Source: AP-15 sp963777435 (lineage in GTDB: Bacteria > Pseudomonadota > Alphaproteobacteria > ATCC43930 > CGMCC-115725). From it: a DNA stretch of 64,000 nt. How positions within the stretch are numbered: the stretch's first letter is position 1; every line of letters begins with the position of its first letter. A model generated the notes under the pieces. That model saw nothing but the letters and a program-made list of their open reading frames with translations, did no database searches and was not told the DNA's origin. This document shows, piece after piece, positions 63,170 through 64,000 of the stretch. The translations under genes were made by a program, and so were the position numbers. The stretch is from contig CAVZQT010000003.1 in assembly GCA_963777435.1 (NCBI GenBank), positions 806,001-870,000 on the forward strand, read 5' to 3'.

Positions 63170-64000
63170 TCAACAGCCGCGCGGGTCGGCAATCGGATCA
63201 AGCGGCCAGACAGGACGCCGGACTTTGGTGAACAGCTCGGGCGTATAGACTTCCGAGCACAGCGCGCCGGTGTCGACGAGGACGACTTCGCGAGCGATCG
63301 GCTCGAACGCGGCGCGGAAATGCTGCATCGATTTGACCGCAACCGTCGTGTAGCGGGTCGGGTCGATACCGAGCGACGTGAACTGACCGAGATCGGTCGC
63401 CTGGCCATTGTTGGTGATCACGACAATATCGATCCCGCCGACGCGGAACACCATCGAGGGGCCATAGTTGCGCTCGACGCCGCCGCCCATCGGTCCATAC
63501 GCGACGAACTTGCCGTTAGTCAGGCAAACGACCTCCCCCTCGAGGGTCAACGGCCCGCCGCCCATCGCGGGGTCAGTTTTGCCACCCAAGATCAGCCTCG
63601 TTCTGGCGCCGACGCCGGCGCGCATTCCGGCCTGGACCGCTTGCGGGTCGCAGAGCGCATGAAACGCAACGCGCTCGACCTCGGCATCGACGAGTCCTTT
63701 AAGGAACGCGGTCGCATCGCCGTACCCGCCGCCGCCCGGATTGTCGGTGTAGTCGGCGACGACAAGCGGCTTGTCACCGGGTTTGCCGGCCTTGGCGCGC
63801 GCCACTGCTTCGCCGACCGACAGCAAAGCAAAGCTGGCGAAATCGCGCGTCTCCCAGGCGTAATCCATAAAGCTTTCGGCAATTGCCATGCCGTGGGGCA
63901 GAAGGCTGTCGGTGGTGACCGTCACCGAGGGACCGACATCGCGGATGTTGGAGCGGCTGAACCCGGCGCAGATGCTGACTGCGAGGGCTTCGCCATTACG
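63170..64000 (-). CDS. MlrC (M81) family protein, 5' end cut off by window edge
   Basis: C-terminal part of a microcystin-degradation MlrC/M81-type metallopeptidase. The frame is open to the window edge: before the GTG at 63925 the in-frame sequence SICAGFSRSNIRDVGPSV is the family's typical segment. VVADYTDNPGGGGYGDAT, VVITNNGQATDLGQF, VAVKSMQHFRAAFEPI and the Pro-rich end PVWPLDPIADP are conserved. It probably acts on a cyclic peptide or small linear substrate in the cytosol, substrate unknown. The N-terminal metal-binding half is outside the window. Confidence 0.88.
   Translation of the reverse strand, partial: RNGEALAVSICAGFSRSNIRDVGPSVTVTTDSLLPHGMAIAESFMDYAWETRDFASFALLSVGEAVARAKAGKPGDKPLVVADYTDNPGGGGYGDATAFLKGLVDAEVERVAFHALCDPQAVQAGMRAGVGARTRLILGGKTDPAMGGGPLTLEGEVVCLTNGKFVAYGPMGGGVERNYGPSMVFRVGGIDIVVITNNGQATDLGQFTSLGIDPTRYTTVAVKSMQHFRAAFEPIAREVVLVDTGALCSEVYTPELFTKVRRPVWPLDPIADPRGC

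Noticed and set aside
1..64000. tRNA, rRNA, CRISPR array, transposase or phage genes
   Set aside because: None seen on reading both strands; no repeat-spacer pattern, no conserved rRNA blocks and no transposase motifs. Absence of tRNA is less certain because no folding search could be run.

Overview
The window is high-GC DNA (a typical coding line at 12301 has 39 G/C in 60) from an alphaproteobacterium, probably a soil or plant-associated member near the Rhizobiales or a deep relative. The evidence is the conserved leuS-lptE-holA gene order, the DUF2125 and DUF3576 proteins, the Bpt aminoacyl-tRNA transferase, a Rhizobiales-like REP palindrome and the overall gene style. No rRNA, tRNA, CRISPR array, phage or transposase gene was seen.

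Layout. 0-8.5 kb: a cut-off alpha/beta hydrolase, two MFS transporters, an NHL propeller, YqgE/AlgH, DUF488, a broken S53 peptidase, DUF1810 and an NTF2-like exported protein. 8.6-11.4 kb: a lower-GC island (31-32 G/C per 60 on two counted lines) with a MACPF/perforin-domain protein followed by a small secreted protein of unknown family. 11.5-18.5 kb: arfB, then a molybdenum hydroxylase operon (FAD subunit, 2Fe-2S subunit, two tandem large subunits, MoaD-like protein). The first large subunit carries an in-frame stop and the second a frameshift. 18.8-26 kb: a class A PBP-like gene with many frameshifts, an MlaC-type protein, a GH15 glycosidase and two tyrosine-rich exported proteins. 26-31 kb: the leuS-lptE-holA operon and a DUF3576 lipoprotein. 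31-40 kb: mixed catabolic and housekeeping enzymes (YggS, LLM oxidoreductase, CMD proteins, HIBADH, enoyl-CoA hydratase, VOC, pyrophosphatase, FAD monooxygenase, GST). 40-46 kb: a polyamine-type ABC importer (potFGHI) near a flavin amine oxidase. 46-60 kb: alcohol dehydrogenase, bpt, a fumarase-superfamily lyase, several VOC proteins, gamma-glutamyltransferase, Nudix, a DUF5939 adenylate cyclase, DUF2252 and DUF2125. 60-62 kb: nadA-nadC behind a leader with two matching operator-like sites and a hairpin. 62-64 kb: a YihY membrane protein and an MlrC-type protein that runs off the right edge.

Caution: at least ten genes are split by frameshifts, most of them fitting a single extra base, often in a homopolymer. 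They include leuS and holA, which are normally essential, so many of these breaks are probably base-calling errors, and any pseudogene reading must be checked against reads. The most interesting items are the MACPF island, the doubly broken tandem molybdenum hydroxylase, the two-site nadA leader, the 17-bp triplication at the potG/potH junction, and two small genes (51567-51774 and 53703-53879) that a length-filtered or frame-strict gene search would miss.
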